Source: VRUE01 sp035707825 (GTDB lineage Bacteria > Actinomycetota > Thermoleophilia > Solirubrobacterales > 70-9). Taken from it: a stretch of 22,463 bases of DNA. Both the position numbers and the translations under genes were made by a program. The notes below the pieces were generated by a model. It worked only from the letters and a program-made list of their open reading frames with translations, did no database searches and had not been told where the DNA came from. The DNA is taken from NCBI GenBank assembly GCA_035707825.1, contig DASSTR010000030.1, positions 1 through 22,463 of the forward strand, in the 5' to 3' direction. This document shows positions 8,063 through 15,158 of this stretch, piece by piece (within the stretch, counting starts at the first letter, position 1; the number at the start of each line of letters is the position of its first letter).

Positions 8063-8082
8063 AAAGCGCCGGAGGCGCTTTT
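8063..8082 (+). terminator. Rho-independent terminator candidate after the giant hydrolase gene
   Basis: AAAGCGCC (8063-8070), a GGA loop and GGCGCTTT (8074-8081) form an 8-bp stem that runs into TTTT. This is the best intrinsic-terminator signature in the window for plus-strand transcription. It also protects the convergent sufS unit from read-through. Confidence 0.6.
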
Positions 8083-8314
8083 ATGGCACCGGCGCGCGGA
8101 CGCCGCTAGCAGCGGGCCAGCGCCCGCGCATAGTCGCCGTCGTACGAGCGTCTTTGCAGGAAGCTCTGCGCGCACCAGGCCATCGAACAACCTCCCTCTT
8201 TAGAGAAAGAGAAAGACCCTCCCCGACTGGCAGAGAGGCCTTATCTCAGGCCGGTTGATCGACGGCTATCAGCGACCGGCCACGATCGTGTGCCTAAGCC
8301 CTAGAGGCGAGGAC

Positions 8315-9607
8315 CTAGAGGCCGAAGACCCTGCGGGCGTCGTGGAGGCCGTCGACGAGGCGGTCGATCTCCCCCTCGACGGTGTAGACGCCGAAGCTGG
8401 CGCGGGCGGTGGCCGCGACCCCGAGGCGGTCCATCAGCGGCTGGGCGCAGTGGTGGCCGGCGCGCACCGCGACCCCGTGGCGGTCGAGGATCTCGGAGAC
8501 GTCGTGGGCGTGGACGCCCTCCAGCTCGAAGGAAACGGGGCCGACCCGCCCGGGCCCGCGCTCTGGGCCGAAGATCCGCAGGCCCGGCACCTCGACCAGG
8601 CGCTCCAGGGCGTAGTCGGCGATCTGGCGCTCGTGCTCGAGCACGGCCTCCATGCCCAGCCCGTCGAGCCAGCGCAGCGCCGAGGCCATCCCGATCGCCT
8701 GCGCGATCGCCGGCGTCCCGGCCTCGAAGCGGGCGGGAGGGTCGGCGTAGGTCGTCCCCTCCTTGGTGACCTTGCGGATCATCGACCCGCCGCCGAGGAA
8801 GGGCGGCATCTGGCGCAGCAGGTCGAGCCTTGCCCACAGGGCTCCGATGCCGGTCGGCGCGTAGAGCTTGTGGCCGGTCAGCGCGTAGAAGTCGACGCCG
8901 AGGGCAGCGACGTCAACCGGCTGCTTCGGCGCCGCCTGGGCGCCGTCGGCGAGGACCAGGGCGCCGGCGTCGTGCGCCAGCTGGGCGATCTCGGCGATCG
9001 GGTTCTCGGTGCCGAGCACGTTGGAGACTTGGGTCACGGCGACGAGCTTGGGCCCCCGTTCCAGCGCCGTCCCCAGCGCCTCCATGTCGAGCAGCCCGGC
9101 GTCGCTCACCGGCACCCAGTCGATCTGCGCGCCGACCCGCTCGGCCAGCTGCTGCCAGGGCACGACGTTGGAGTGATGCTCCATCTCGGTGAGGAGGAGG
9201 CGGTCGCCCTCGCCGACGTTGGCGTCGCCCCAGGCGCGCGCGACGAGGTTGATCGCCTCGGTCGCGTTGCGGACGAAGATCACCTCGCGGCGGTCGCCGG
9301 CGCCGAGGTGGTCGGCCACCGTCGCCCGCGCTCCCTCGTAGGCCGCCGTCGCCTCCGCCGAGAGCGTGTGCGAGCCGCGATGGACGTTGGAGTGGTGGGC
9401 GCGCTCGTAGCGATCGACCGCTTGGACCGAGGCCAGCACGCGCTGCGAGCTGGCGCCGCTGTCCAGGTAGGCGACGGGGCGCCCGTTCACCTCGCGCTCC
9501 AGCGCGGGGAAGGAGGCGCGCACTTTCTCGATCGGCAGCTCAGGAGACGACACGTCGAGGGCCGCGCCCCCTGCAAATGCCTCGCCCGAGTTGCGGTCGC
9601 GAATCAT
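8315..9607 (-). CDS. sufS: SufS cysteine desulfurase (class V aminotransferase fold)
   Basis: SufS is a PLP enzyme that removes sulfur from L-cysteine as a persulfide and passes it to SufU or SufB for cluster assembly. The protein has 430 aa; the family is about 405-420, with a slightly longer N-terminus here. Key residues are present: the YLDSGASSQ entry motif, H144 and H145 in EMEHHSNVVPW, D221-G-A-Q as PLP ring contact, K247 in TGHKLYAPTG as Schiff-base lysine, and C387 in RAGHHCAQP as the persulfide cysteine. The ATG overlaps the sufC stop by one base (TGATG), so translation is coupled to sufC. It forms the end of the Rrf2-sufC-sufS unit, converging with the giant hydrolase gene. Assignment is secure. 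Confidence 0.97.
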   Translation of the reverse strand: MIRDRNSGEAFAGGAALDVSSPELPIEKVRASFPALEREVNGRPVAYLDSGASSQRVLASVQAVDRYERAHHSNVHRGSHTLSAEATAAYEGARATVADHLGAGDRREVIFVRNATEAINLVARAWGDANVGEGDRLLLTEMEHHSNVVPWQQLAERVGAQIDWVPVSDAGLLDMEALGTALERGPKLVAVTQVSNVLGTENPIAEIAQLAHDAGALVLADGAQAAPKQPVDVAALGVDFYALTGHKLYAPTGIGALWARLDLLRQMPPFLGGGSMIRKVTKEGTTYADPPARFEAGTPAIAQAIGMASALRWLDGLGMEAVLEHERQIADYALERLVEVPGLRIFGPERGPGRVGPVSFELEGVHAHDVSEILDRHGVAVRAGHHCAQPLMDRLGVAATARASFGVYTVEGEIDRLVDGLHDARRVFGL

Positions 9608-10392
9608 CAGACTGCGACGCTCCCTCCAGTCGGGCTCGCGGCGACCTCCTCGCGTATCCAGCCGTAGCCCTTCTCCTCGAGCACGCCTACCAGCTCCGGG
9701 CCGCCCTCCTTGACGATCCGGCCCTCGAACATCACGTGGACCGAGTCCGGCTTCACCATGTGCAGGATGCGCTGGTAGTGGGTGATGATCAGCACGCCCA
9801 TGTCGGGGCCGGCGAACTTGTTGACGCCCTCGGCGACGGTGCGCAGCGCGTCGATGTCGAGGCCGGAGTCGGTCTCGTCGAGGACGGCGATCTCCGGGCG
9901 CAGCAGCGCCAGCTGCAGCAGCTCCATCCGCTTCTTCTCACCGCCGGAGAAGCCGTCGTTGAGGTAGCGGCTGGAGAACTCTTTCGGGATGTTGGCGAGC
10001 GCCATCGCCTCCTGGGCGGTGCGCGCGAAGTCTTTGATCTTGATCTCCGGTTCTCCGTGCGCCTCGCGGTGGGCGTTGACGATCATCCGCAGGTACTTGC
10101 TCACCGACACGCCCGGGATGGCGACTGGGTACTGGAAGGCCATGAAGAGGCCGGCCTGCGAGCGCGTCTCGGGATCGGCCTCGGTGATGTCCTCGCCCTT
10201 GAAGGTGATCGTGCCCTCGGTCACCTCGAGCGCCGGGTGGCCCATGATCACGTTGGCGAGCGTCGACTTGCCGGAGCCGTTCGGGCCCATCAGGGCGTGC
10301 ACCTTCCCCTTCTCGACATCGAGGTCCAGGCCTTTGAGGATCTTCTTGTCCTCGACCTCCACGTGCAGGTTGCGTATCTCCAGGTCAGCCAT
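9607..10392 (-). CDS. sufC: SufC, ABC-type ATPase of the Fe-S assembly complex
   Basis: SufC is the soluble ATPase (261 aa) that binds SufB and SufD and powers cluster assembly. It has no membrane segments. Walker A is at residues 36-44 (GPNGSGKST), the Q-loop near FQYPV (86-90), the signature motif FSGGEKKRM at 148-156, Walker B with its catalytic Glu at 168-173 (IAVLDE), and the H-loop in IITHYQR near 206. The SufC-specific stretch SGLDIDAL follows Walker B. GGAG precedes the ATG by 5 nt. It lies 31 bp after the Rrf2 gene and overlaps sufS by one base. Its partner genes sufB and presumably sufD are about 9 kb away on the same strand, an unusual separation. Confidence 0.97.
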   Translation of the reverse strand: MADLEIRNLHVEVEDKKILKGLDLDVEKGKVHALMGPNGSGKSTLANVIMGHPALEVTEGTITFKGEDITEADPETRSQAGLFMAFQYPVAIPGVSVSKYLRMIVNAHREAHGEPEIKIKDFARTAQEAMALANIPKEFSSRYLNDGFSGGEKKRMELLQLALLRPEIAVLDETDSGLDIDALRTVAEGVNKFAGPDMGVLIITHYQRILHMVKPDSVHVMFEGRIVKEGGPELVGVLEEKGYGWIREEVAASPTGGSVAV

Positions 10393-10423
10393 TTCGCTCC
10401 GTTTCGGGGGTTTAAGTTGGGAT

Positions 10424-10903
10424 CTAGGCTGCGGTGCCGACCGGCGCCGCCGGCTCGCTCCGCGTCGCGTCGGGGCTGGCGAATTCGATCAGCTCCGCCA
10501 GCGTGGTGCCGGCCAGCGCCTTGCTGACGCCGCCCTGTACGCGCGTCCAGAGCAGCTTCGTCGCGCAGGCGTGGTCGCCGTCGCTTTCGTGCGAGCAGAG
10601 CACCTTGCCCTCCGGCGTTTCGTGGAAGCACTCCATCGGGGCGATCTGCCCTTCCAGCGCCTCCACCACCGCGTCCATGGTGATCTCCCCGGCGGGCTTG
10701 GCCAGCCGGTAGCCGCCGTGGGCGCCCCGGGTCGAGGTCACCAGCCCGGCCTTGCGCAGTTTCGCCACCAGGTGCTCGAGATAGGAGAGCGGCAGCCGCT
10801 CGGCCTCGGCGACGGCGCTGAGCGAGATCGGCGCCGAGCCGGTTTGCCGGCCCAGCTCGATCATCAGGCGCACTCCGTACTCGGCTTTGGTGGAAAACAG
10901 CAT
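10424..10903 (-). CDS. Rrf2-family Fe-S responsive regulator (IscR/SufR-like)
   Basis: This small (159 aa) DNA-binding regulator has an N-terminal winged helix. It opens MLFSTKAEYGVRLMIEL, with a recognition region about 27-65 (SLSAVAEAERLPLSYLEHLVAKLRKAGLV followed by STRGAHGGYRLA). Three cysteines, C92, C103 and C113, are placed as in cluster-binding Rrf2 proteins, but the spacing is wide (C-x10-C-x9-C rather than IscR's C-x5-C-x5-C). The ATG at 10903 is the standard Rrf2 start; longer open frames upstream are artefacts. It has no Shine-Dalgarno, and TAGGAT ends 7 nt before the ATG, so the message may be leaderless. It heads the sufC-sufS unit and carries its own IscR-like operator at 10910-10929, as expected for autoregulation by cluster status. 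Confidence 0.93.
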   Translation of the reverse strand: MLFSTKAEYGVRLMIELGRQTGSAPISLSAVAEAERLPLSYLEHLVAKLRKAGLVTSTRGAHGGYRLAKPAGEITMDAVVEALEGQIAPMECFHETPEGKVLCSHESDGDHACATKLLWTRVQGGVSKALAGTTLAELIEFASPDATRSEPAAPVGTAA

Positions 10904-10909
10904 CGAATA

Positions 10910-10929
10910 AATCCTACTGAAGCAGTCGG
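10910..10929 (-). promoter_or_regulatory. IscR-type operator and -10 before the Rrf2-sufC-sufS unit
   Basis: On the minus strand this is CCGAC-N6-AGTAGGATT, the same motif and spacing as at 979-998. With flanking bases it fits about 20 of 25 positions of the E. coli IscR type-1 consensus by eye, including an ACTG-CTT-CAGT inverted repeat. TAGGAT would be the -10 box. The site fills the 26-bp gap between the MFS stop and the Rrf2 start, so an internal promoter within the minus-strand gene run is likely. Confidence 0.65.
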
Positions 10930-12378
10930 TTATGCGGAGGCGGCTTCCGCCTCCTCCTTCTTGCCGAGCTCGACGTGGGCGCGGCTGTCGCTGCCGCGGA
11001 TCAGGATGAGAGTGAGGACGAAGCCGAGCAAAGCGATCGCGGCGCCGCCGAGAAAGGCGGCCTGGAAGCCGCTGGTCAGGTCGTCGAGGTTGGTGGTGCT
11101 CTCCGTGTAGGAGGTCGCGATCGAGGAGAGGACCGCGAGGCCGACCGCGCCGCCGATCTGCTGCGAGGTGTTGATCAGGCCGCTGGCCAGGCCCGCCTCG
11201 TTCTCGTCGACGCCGGAGACGGCGGCGATCGTCGTCGTAACGAACGAGAACCCGAGGCCGGCGGCGGCGAAGAGGGAGGGGCCGAGGATGTCGGAGGTGA
11301 AGCTGCCGCCGACCGAGACGCGGCTGAACCAGACCAGCCCGGCGACGATCATCAGCATCCCGGCGGCGAGGACCGGCTTGTAGCCGAGCGTCGACACCAG
11401 CTGGGAGGCGATGCCGGCCGAGGCCATGATCACCAGCGCCAGCGGCAGGTAGGAGAGGCCGGCATGGATCGCGCTGTAGCCGAGCACCTGCTGCATGTAG
11501 AGGGAGATGAAATAGAACATCGAGAAGAGGGACGCGCCGACCAGCAGGCCGACGACGTTGGCGCCGGTCAGCGTCCGCAGGCGGAAGATCGAGAAGGGGA
11601 CCAGCGGCCGCCGGGCGCGCAGCTCGATCGCGACAAAGGCGGCGAGCAGGATCACGGAGAGCGCGATCAGCCCGAGCGTCTGGGTCGATCCCCAGCCGGC
11701 GCTGTTGGCGTCGACGACGGCGTAGACGAGCGCGGTGAGCCCGGCGGTGACGGTGGCGGCGCCGGCGACGTCGAAGCTCCTGGTCTCGGACTCCGCCCGG
11801 CTTTCCTCGATCAGCCCGGGGGAGAGGGCGAAGGCGATCAGGCTGACCGGGACGTTTACCCACAGCACCCATTCCCAGCCCAGCCCGTCGGTGAGGATGC
11901 CGCCGAGCAGGACCCCGGCCGCCCCGCCCGAGCCGGCGACCGCGCCCCATATCCCGAGCGCCTTGTTGCGCTCGGCGCCGTCGCTGAAGGTTGTCGTGAC
12001 GATCGAGAGCGCCGCCGGGGAGATGATCGCGGCGCCGAGGCCCTGCGCCGCTCTGGCGGCGATCAGCTGCCCCTCCGTGGCGGCGAAGCCGGCCGCCAGC
12101 GAGGCGAAGGCGACGAGCAGCAGGCCGGCCATGAAAACCCGCCGGCGCCCGAGCAGGTCGGCCGCTCGCCCGCCCAGCAGCAGGAAGCCGCCGAAGGTGA
12201 GGACATAGGCGTTGACGACCCAGGGCAGGTTGTCCTGGGAGAAGTTCAGCGACGTGCCGATCGTCGGCAGCGCCACGTTGACGATCGAGGCGTCGAGGAC
12301 GACGACGAACTGCGCCGAGCAGAGCAGGATCAGCGCCTGCCAGCGCCGGTGCCGGAACTCTTCGTGGCTTTGCGTCAT
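10930..12378 (-). CDS. MFS drug exporter, DHA2 (EmrB/QacA) 14-TM family
   Basis: This inner-membrane proton-coupled exporter (482 aa) is typical of the 14-helix DHA2 family. Signature stretches include LDASIVNVALPTIGTSL in helix 1, motif A-like GGRAADLLGRRRVF between helices 2 and 3, and RAAQGLGAAIISPAALSI in helix 4. GSGGAAGVLLGGILTDGLGWEW matches the family's antiporter motif C region. The substrate is not deducible, but hydrophobic or cationic drugs are usual. The ATG overlaps the response-regulator stop by one base (TGATG), so it is co-translated with a two-component system that probably controls it. The C-terminus is a short charged tail. It ends only 26 bp from the Rrf2 gene; the link to Fe-S genes is probably just adjacency. 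Confidence 0.92.
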   Translation of the reverse strand: MTQSHEEFRHRRWQALILLCSAQFVVVLDASIVNVALPTIGTSLNFSQDNLPWVVNAYVLTFGGFLLLGGRAADLLGRRRVFMAGLLLVAFASLAAGFAATEGQLIAARAAQGLGAAIISPAALSIVTTTFSDGAERNKALGIWGAVAGSGGAAGVLLGGILTDGLGWEWVLWVNVPVSLIAFALSPGLIEESRAESETRSFDVAGAATVTAGLTALVYAVVDANSAGWGSTQTLGLIALSVILLAAFVAIELRARRPLVPFSIFRLRTLTGANVVGLLVGASLFSMFYFISLYMQQVLGYSAIHAGLSYLPLALVIMASAGIASQLVSTLGYKPVLAAGMLMIVAGLVWFSRVSVGGSFTSDILGPSLFAAAGLGFSFVTTTIAAVSGVDENEAGLASGLINTSQQIGGAVGLAVLSSIATSYTESTTNLDDLTSGFQAAFLGGAAIALLGFVLTLILIRGSDSRAHVELGKKEEAEAASA

Positions 12379-13007
12379 CAGGGCTCGATCAGGCCGCGTC
12401 TGATCGCGTAGCGGACGAGCTCGACGCGGTCTCTCATCCCGAGCTTACGCATCGCGTTGGCGCGGTGGTTCTCGACCGTCTTCTCGGAGAGGTGGAGGAT
12501 CTCGGCGATCTGTTTGGTGGTGTGGGCCTCGGCCACGAGCTTGACGATCTCCTCCTCCCGTGGGGTCAGGTCCTCGTCGCCGCCGGGCCCCCGCTCGAGC
12601 ACGTCCCTGATCAGCGTCCGCTGCGCCTCCGGGGTGAGGAAGGGCTCGCCGCGCTCGACGGCTCGGATTGCCGCCAGCAGGTCGGTATCGGCTTGCGCCT
12701 TGAGCACGTAGCCGGAGGCGCCGGCCTTCAGCGCCTCGAAGAGGTAGCGCTCGTCGTCGTGCATGGAGAGGATCAGCACGGAGACCTCGGGCGCCTGTCG
12801 CTTGATCTCCCGCGTCGCCTGCAGTCCGGTCAGCTTCGGCATCTTGACGTCGAGGATCGCCAGGTCCGGGCGCTCGCGGATCGCCAGGCTGCTCGCCTCG
12901 GCGCCGTCGGCCGCCTCGCCGATCACCTCGATGTCGCTCTGGCGCTCGAGCAGCAGGCGGATCCCGGAGCGGACGATCCCGTGGTCGTCGGCGATCAGAA
13001 CCCGCAA
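12378..13007 (-). CDS. NarL/LuxR-type response regulator
   Basis: The protein (209 aa) has an N-terminal receiver domain (1-118) with acidic residues D7 and D8, phospho-acceptor D53 in LAILDVKMP and K104 in YVLKAQ. Its C-terminal LuxR-type helix-turn-helix (about 147-205) contains LTPREEEIVKLVAEAHTTKQ and SEKTVENH. The start is TTG, supported by GAGGAGG 5 nt upstream and by the receiver domain beginning immediately (RVLIADDHG). It lies downstream of its cognate kinase with a 37-bp gap and overlaps the MFS gene by one base, so kinase, regulator and exporter form one operon. It is likely a transcription activator of the exporter and perhaps of divergent htpX; the signal is unknown. Confidence 0.95.
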   Translation of the reverse strand: MRVLIADDHGIVRSGIRLLLERQSDIEVIGEAADGAEASSLAIRERPDLAILDVKMPKLTGLQATREIKRQAPEVSVLILSMHDDERYLFEALKAGASGYVLKAQADTDLLAAIRAVERGEPFLTPEAQRTLIRDVLERGPGGDEDLTPREEEIVKLVAEAHTTKQIAEILHLSEKTVENHRANAMRKLGMRDRVELVRYAIRRGLIEP

Positions 13008-13044
13008 CGCCGCCTCCTCTGCTCTCGCTCGGTCGCGCTCGTTG

Positions 13045-13935
13045 TCACCGGAGATCTCGCTCCCTCGCTTCCGCGTCCGGGGGCGGCTCGATCGCCAGCT
13101 TGACCGTCGTTCCCTGGCCGGGGCGCGACTCGACGTCCAGCGCCGCGCCGATCAGCAGCGCCCGCTCCCGCATCCCGGCGATGCCCAGCCCGCGCTCGGA
13201 CTCGTCGAACGCGAAGCCGCTGCCATCGTCGGCGACCTCGAGCTCGACCCTGCCGTCGGAGCGGCTCAGGGTCACCGTGACGTGCTTGGCCTCGCTGTGG
13301 CGGGCGGCGTTGGAGAGAGCCTCCTGGGCGACGCGGTAGACGACGAGCTGGACGTCGTTCCCGAGATCGGAGAAGTCGCCCCGCTCGACCAGCTCGGCCT
13401 CGATCTCCGACTGGGAGAGCTGGTCCACCTGGCCGGCGATCGCCGCGGCGAGCCCGAGGTCGTCGAGCGCCGTGGGGCGCAGCTGGCGCGCCAGCGAGAG
13501 CAGCTCGCGCATCGCCTGGTTGGCGAGCGCCTTGGTCTCCGCCAGCTCTTGCTCGAGCTCGGGAGGGGCCGCCTCGCGCACCGCCTCGAGCCGCAGCAGC
13601 AGCCCGGTCAGCGATTGGTTGACCTCGTCATGGAGGTCGCGGGCCACCCGGGCGCGCTCCTCCTCCTGGGCGCGCAGGGCGGCGCTGCCGGCCCGCCGCC
13701 GTTCCGATTCCAGGCGGCTGATCATGCGCAGGAAGGCGAGCTCGAGGCGCTCGACCTCCTCGGTCTCGCCGATCCCGTCGATCGAGTGGGGAAGGGGTGC
13801 GCCCGGCCGGCTGAGGTCGACTTTCTCCATCTCCTCGATCAGCCGCTCCAGGGGGGCGAAGCGGCGGCGCAGCCGGACGAGGTTGACGGCGAGGCCGACC
13901 GCGACGAGGGCGAGCACGATCAGGGCGACGGTCAC
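13045..13935 (-). CDS. Membrane histidine kinase, NarL-partner (HisKA_3) type
   Basis: This sensor kinase (296 aa) has one N-terminal transmembrane helix (about 2-21) and then a short juxtamembrane coiled stretch (30-95). The dimerisation/phospho-acceptor helix has H102 in RVARDLHDEVNQSLTG, and the HATPase domain has an N-box (QEALSNAARHS), ADDGSGFAF and GLGIAGMRERA. There is no periplasmic sensor domain, so it is a small intramembrane-type sensor, as in kinases that detect membrane or antibiotic stress. The start is a GTG at 13935 with no clear Shine-Dalgarno; a slightly different start cannot be excluded. It is the first gene of the kinase-regulator-exporter operon and diverges from htpX across 122 bp. 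Confidence 0.93.
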   Translation of the reverse strand: MTVALIVLALVAVGLAVNLVRLRRRFAPLERLIEEMEKVDLSRPGAPLPHSIDGIGETEEVERLELAFLRMISRLESERRRAGSAALRAQEEERARVARDLHDEVNQSLTGLLLRLEAVREAAPPELEQELAETKALANQAMRELLSLARQLRPTALDDLGLAAAIAGQVDQLSQSEIEAELVERGDFSDLGNDVQLVVYRVAQEALSNAARHSEAKHVTVTLSRSDGRVELEVADDGSGFAFDESERGLGIAGMRERALLIGAALDVESRPGQGTTVKLAIEPPPDAEARERDLR

Positions 13936-13975
13936 GGCGTGATCGTTGCACGGGTGGGTGGGGGACAGGGCGCGA

Positions 13976-13993
13976 ATAGGGGATGGCCCCTAT
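13976..13993. promoter_or_regulatory. Perfect 7-bp inverted repeat between kinase and htpX (operator candidate)
   Basis: ATAGGGG-ATGG-CCCCTAT forms two exact 7-bp arms with a 4-bp spacer in the 122-bp divergent region. The position, about 40 bp before the kinase start and 65 bp before the htpX start, suits a site for the adjacent NarL-type regulator. That assignment is inference. Confidence 0.4.
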
Positions 13994-14057
13994 GGCCAGA
14001 AAACGCCCGCGAGCGGATACTTCGCCCAGGCAATCCATTCAAGGAGCGGAAGACGCG

Positions 14058-14921
14058 ATGACGACAACCAAGCAGTCCACCTTCGGAGCCACGCTGCGCA
14101 CGACGATCCTGCTGGCCACTCTCACCGGCCTGCTCGTGGTCATCGGCGCCCTGATCGGCGGCCCGCAGATGGCGAGCACGTTCTTCATCTTCGCGATGCT
14201 GATCAACCTCGGCTCCTACTTCTTCAGCGACAAACTGGCGCTGAAAATGAGCCGGGCCAAGCCGATCGACGAGTCCGAAGCGCCCCGGCTCTACCAGATC
14301 GTCCGGGAACTGACGACGCGCGCCGGCCTGCCGATGCCGCGCCTCTACATGATTCCCCAGGACCAGCCCAACGCCTTTGCCACCGGACGCAACCCCAAGC
14401 ACTCGGCCGTGGCGGTGACCCGCGGGATCACCAAACTCCTCTCCGAGGACGAGCTGCGCGGCGTGCTGGCGCACGAGCTCGCGCACGTCAAGCACCGCGA
14501 CATCCTGATCCAGTCGGTCGCCTCGGCGATCGGCGCCGCGATCACCTACATCGCCTACATGCTGATGTGGTTCGGCGGCGACGAGGACTCAGGCCCGCTC
14601 GGGATCGTCGCCTCGCTGGCGCTCGTGATCCTGGCCCCGATCGCGGCCTCGATCATCCAGCTCTCGATCTCGCGCCAGCGCGAGTACGCGGCCGACGCCG
14701 GTGGGGCGGAGATCTGCGGCAACCCCGAGTCGCTGGCCAGCGCCCTGCTGCGCCTCGAGCAGGGGGCCGAAGCGATGCCGATGCAGGTCAACCAGGCCGC
14801 CGAGCCGCTCTACATCGTCCGCCCCTTCAAGGGCAGCGGCATCGCCGGCCTCTTCTCGACCCACCCGCCGATCGAGGAGCGGGTCCGCCGCCTGCGCCAG
14901 ATGCGCCCCAGCCTCGGCTGA
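14058..14921 (+). CDS. htpX: HtpX-like membrane zinc metalloprotease (M48B)
   Basis: HtpX is an integral-membrane protease (287 aa here) that degrades misfolded or damaged membrane proteins. The zinc site is complete: H139-E140-L-A-H143 and E209 in REYAADAGG. Two N-terminal hydrophobic helices (about 10-55) and two after the HELAH helix (about 150-170 and 180-203) match the family. Typical stretches are AFATGRNPKHSAVAVT and FSTHPPIEERVRRLR near the C-terminus. The start at 14058 is chosen because the protein then opens like other HtpX, with GGAG 11 nt and GGAAGA 4 nt upstream; an in-frame ATG at 13983 would overlap the palindrome. It is divergent from a sensor kinase/exporter operon, which suggests shared control under envelope stress. 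Confidence 0.94.
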   Translation: MTTTKQSTFGATLRTTILLATLTGLLVVIGALIGGPQMASTFFIFAMLINLGSYFFSDKLALKMSRAKPIDESEAPRLYQIVRELTTRAGLPMPRLYMIPQDQPNAFATGRNPKHSAVAVTRGITKLLSEDELRGVLAHELAHVKHRDILIQSVASAIGAAITYIAYMLMWFGGDEDSGPLGIVASLALVILAPIAASIIQLSISRQREYAADAGGAEICGNPESLASALLRLEQGAEAMPMQVNQAAEPLYIVRPFKGSGIAGLFSTHPPIEERVRRLRQMRPSLG

Positions 14922-14990
14922 GCTGGCGCATCCTCGTCCCGCGGCCGCGGATGACGCGCCTGTCACGGCACCGGATCACCACCCGCCCCC

Positions 14991-15017
14991 GACCCGCGTA
15001 GCGATGCTACGCGGGTC
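14991..15017 (+). terminator. 12-bp perfect GC hairpin after htpX
   Basis: GACCCGCGTAGC (14991-15002), a GAT loop and its exact complement (15006-15017) form a strong stem 70 bp after the htpX stop. No T-run follows, so it would be a tail-less actinobacterial-type terminator or an RNA stability structure. It separates htpX from the sulfur cluster. Confidence 0.5.
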
Positions 15018-15107
15018 GTTCGCGTGCGGCGCCCGGTTTGGTCAGGCACGTCCCCGCCGACCACGCTACTCGGTGCACCAGCTCATCCTCGGCGCTTTGA
15101 CCGAGCG

Positions 15108-15125
15108 CTATACTTTTTGAAGTAA
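15108..15125 (+). promoter_or_regulatory. Shared sulfur-cluster element, copy 1 (ctatactttttgaagtaa)
   Basis: These 18 bases are identical to 16665-16682 before cysM. TATACT (15109-15114) is a good -10 box. Just downstream, TACTT-TTTG-AAGTA is an imperfect 14-bp palindrome that could bind a dimeric regulator over the start point. Transcription would begin near 15121, leaving about 37 nt of leader containing AGGAGA before the ATG at 15159. No fitting -35 is visible. Confidence 0.6.
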
Positions 15126-15158
15126 AGCCGGATCGGAATTCAGGTATTTAGGAGAAGC

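Larger units (their letters stand above)
7899..8314. other. 416-bp gene-free, hairpin-rich spacer
   Basis: No credible gene is seen between the giant hydrolase stop and the sufS stop. Short open frames exist (for example 8019-8258 plus), but they run across the hairpins, are Arg-rich and lack recognisable domains. The segment holds a perfect 22-bp hairpin (8006-8054), an 8-bp hairpin with a T-run (8063-8082), a 5-bp hairpin (8103-8115), a 6-bp hairpin that overlaps it (8112-8127) and another 6-bp hairpin (8196-8211). An 8-bp inverted pair, AGATGAGT/ACTCATCT (7897-7904 and 7937-7944), flanks the hydrolase stop. Confidence 0.7.

Noticed and set aside
8019..8258. 79-codon plus-strand open frame after the hydrolase gene
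   Set aside because: It runs through most of the hairpins, is Arg-rich without recognisable motif, and lacks a convincing ribosome binding site; better seen as structured non-coding sequence.
10424..11950. Single long minus-strand frame that would fuse a long N-terminus to the Rrf2 regulator
   Set aside because: The upstream part is an Arg-rich shadow of the MFS gene; the Rrf2 family start MLFSTKAEYG at 10903 is unambiguous.
13932..14495. Minus-strand open frame covering the 5' half of htpX
   Set aside because: It has no recognisable domain and overlaps the complete HELAH-containing htpX gene and its divergent promoter.
15097..15102. TTGACC as a -35 box for the first shared sulfur element
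   Set aside because: Only 6 bp separate it from TATACT, far too close for a sigma-70 type promoter.
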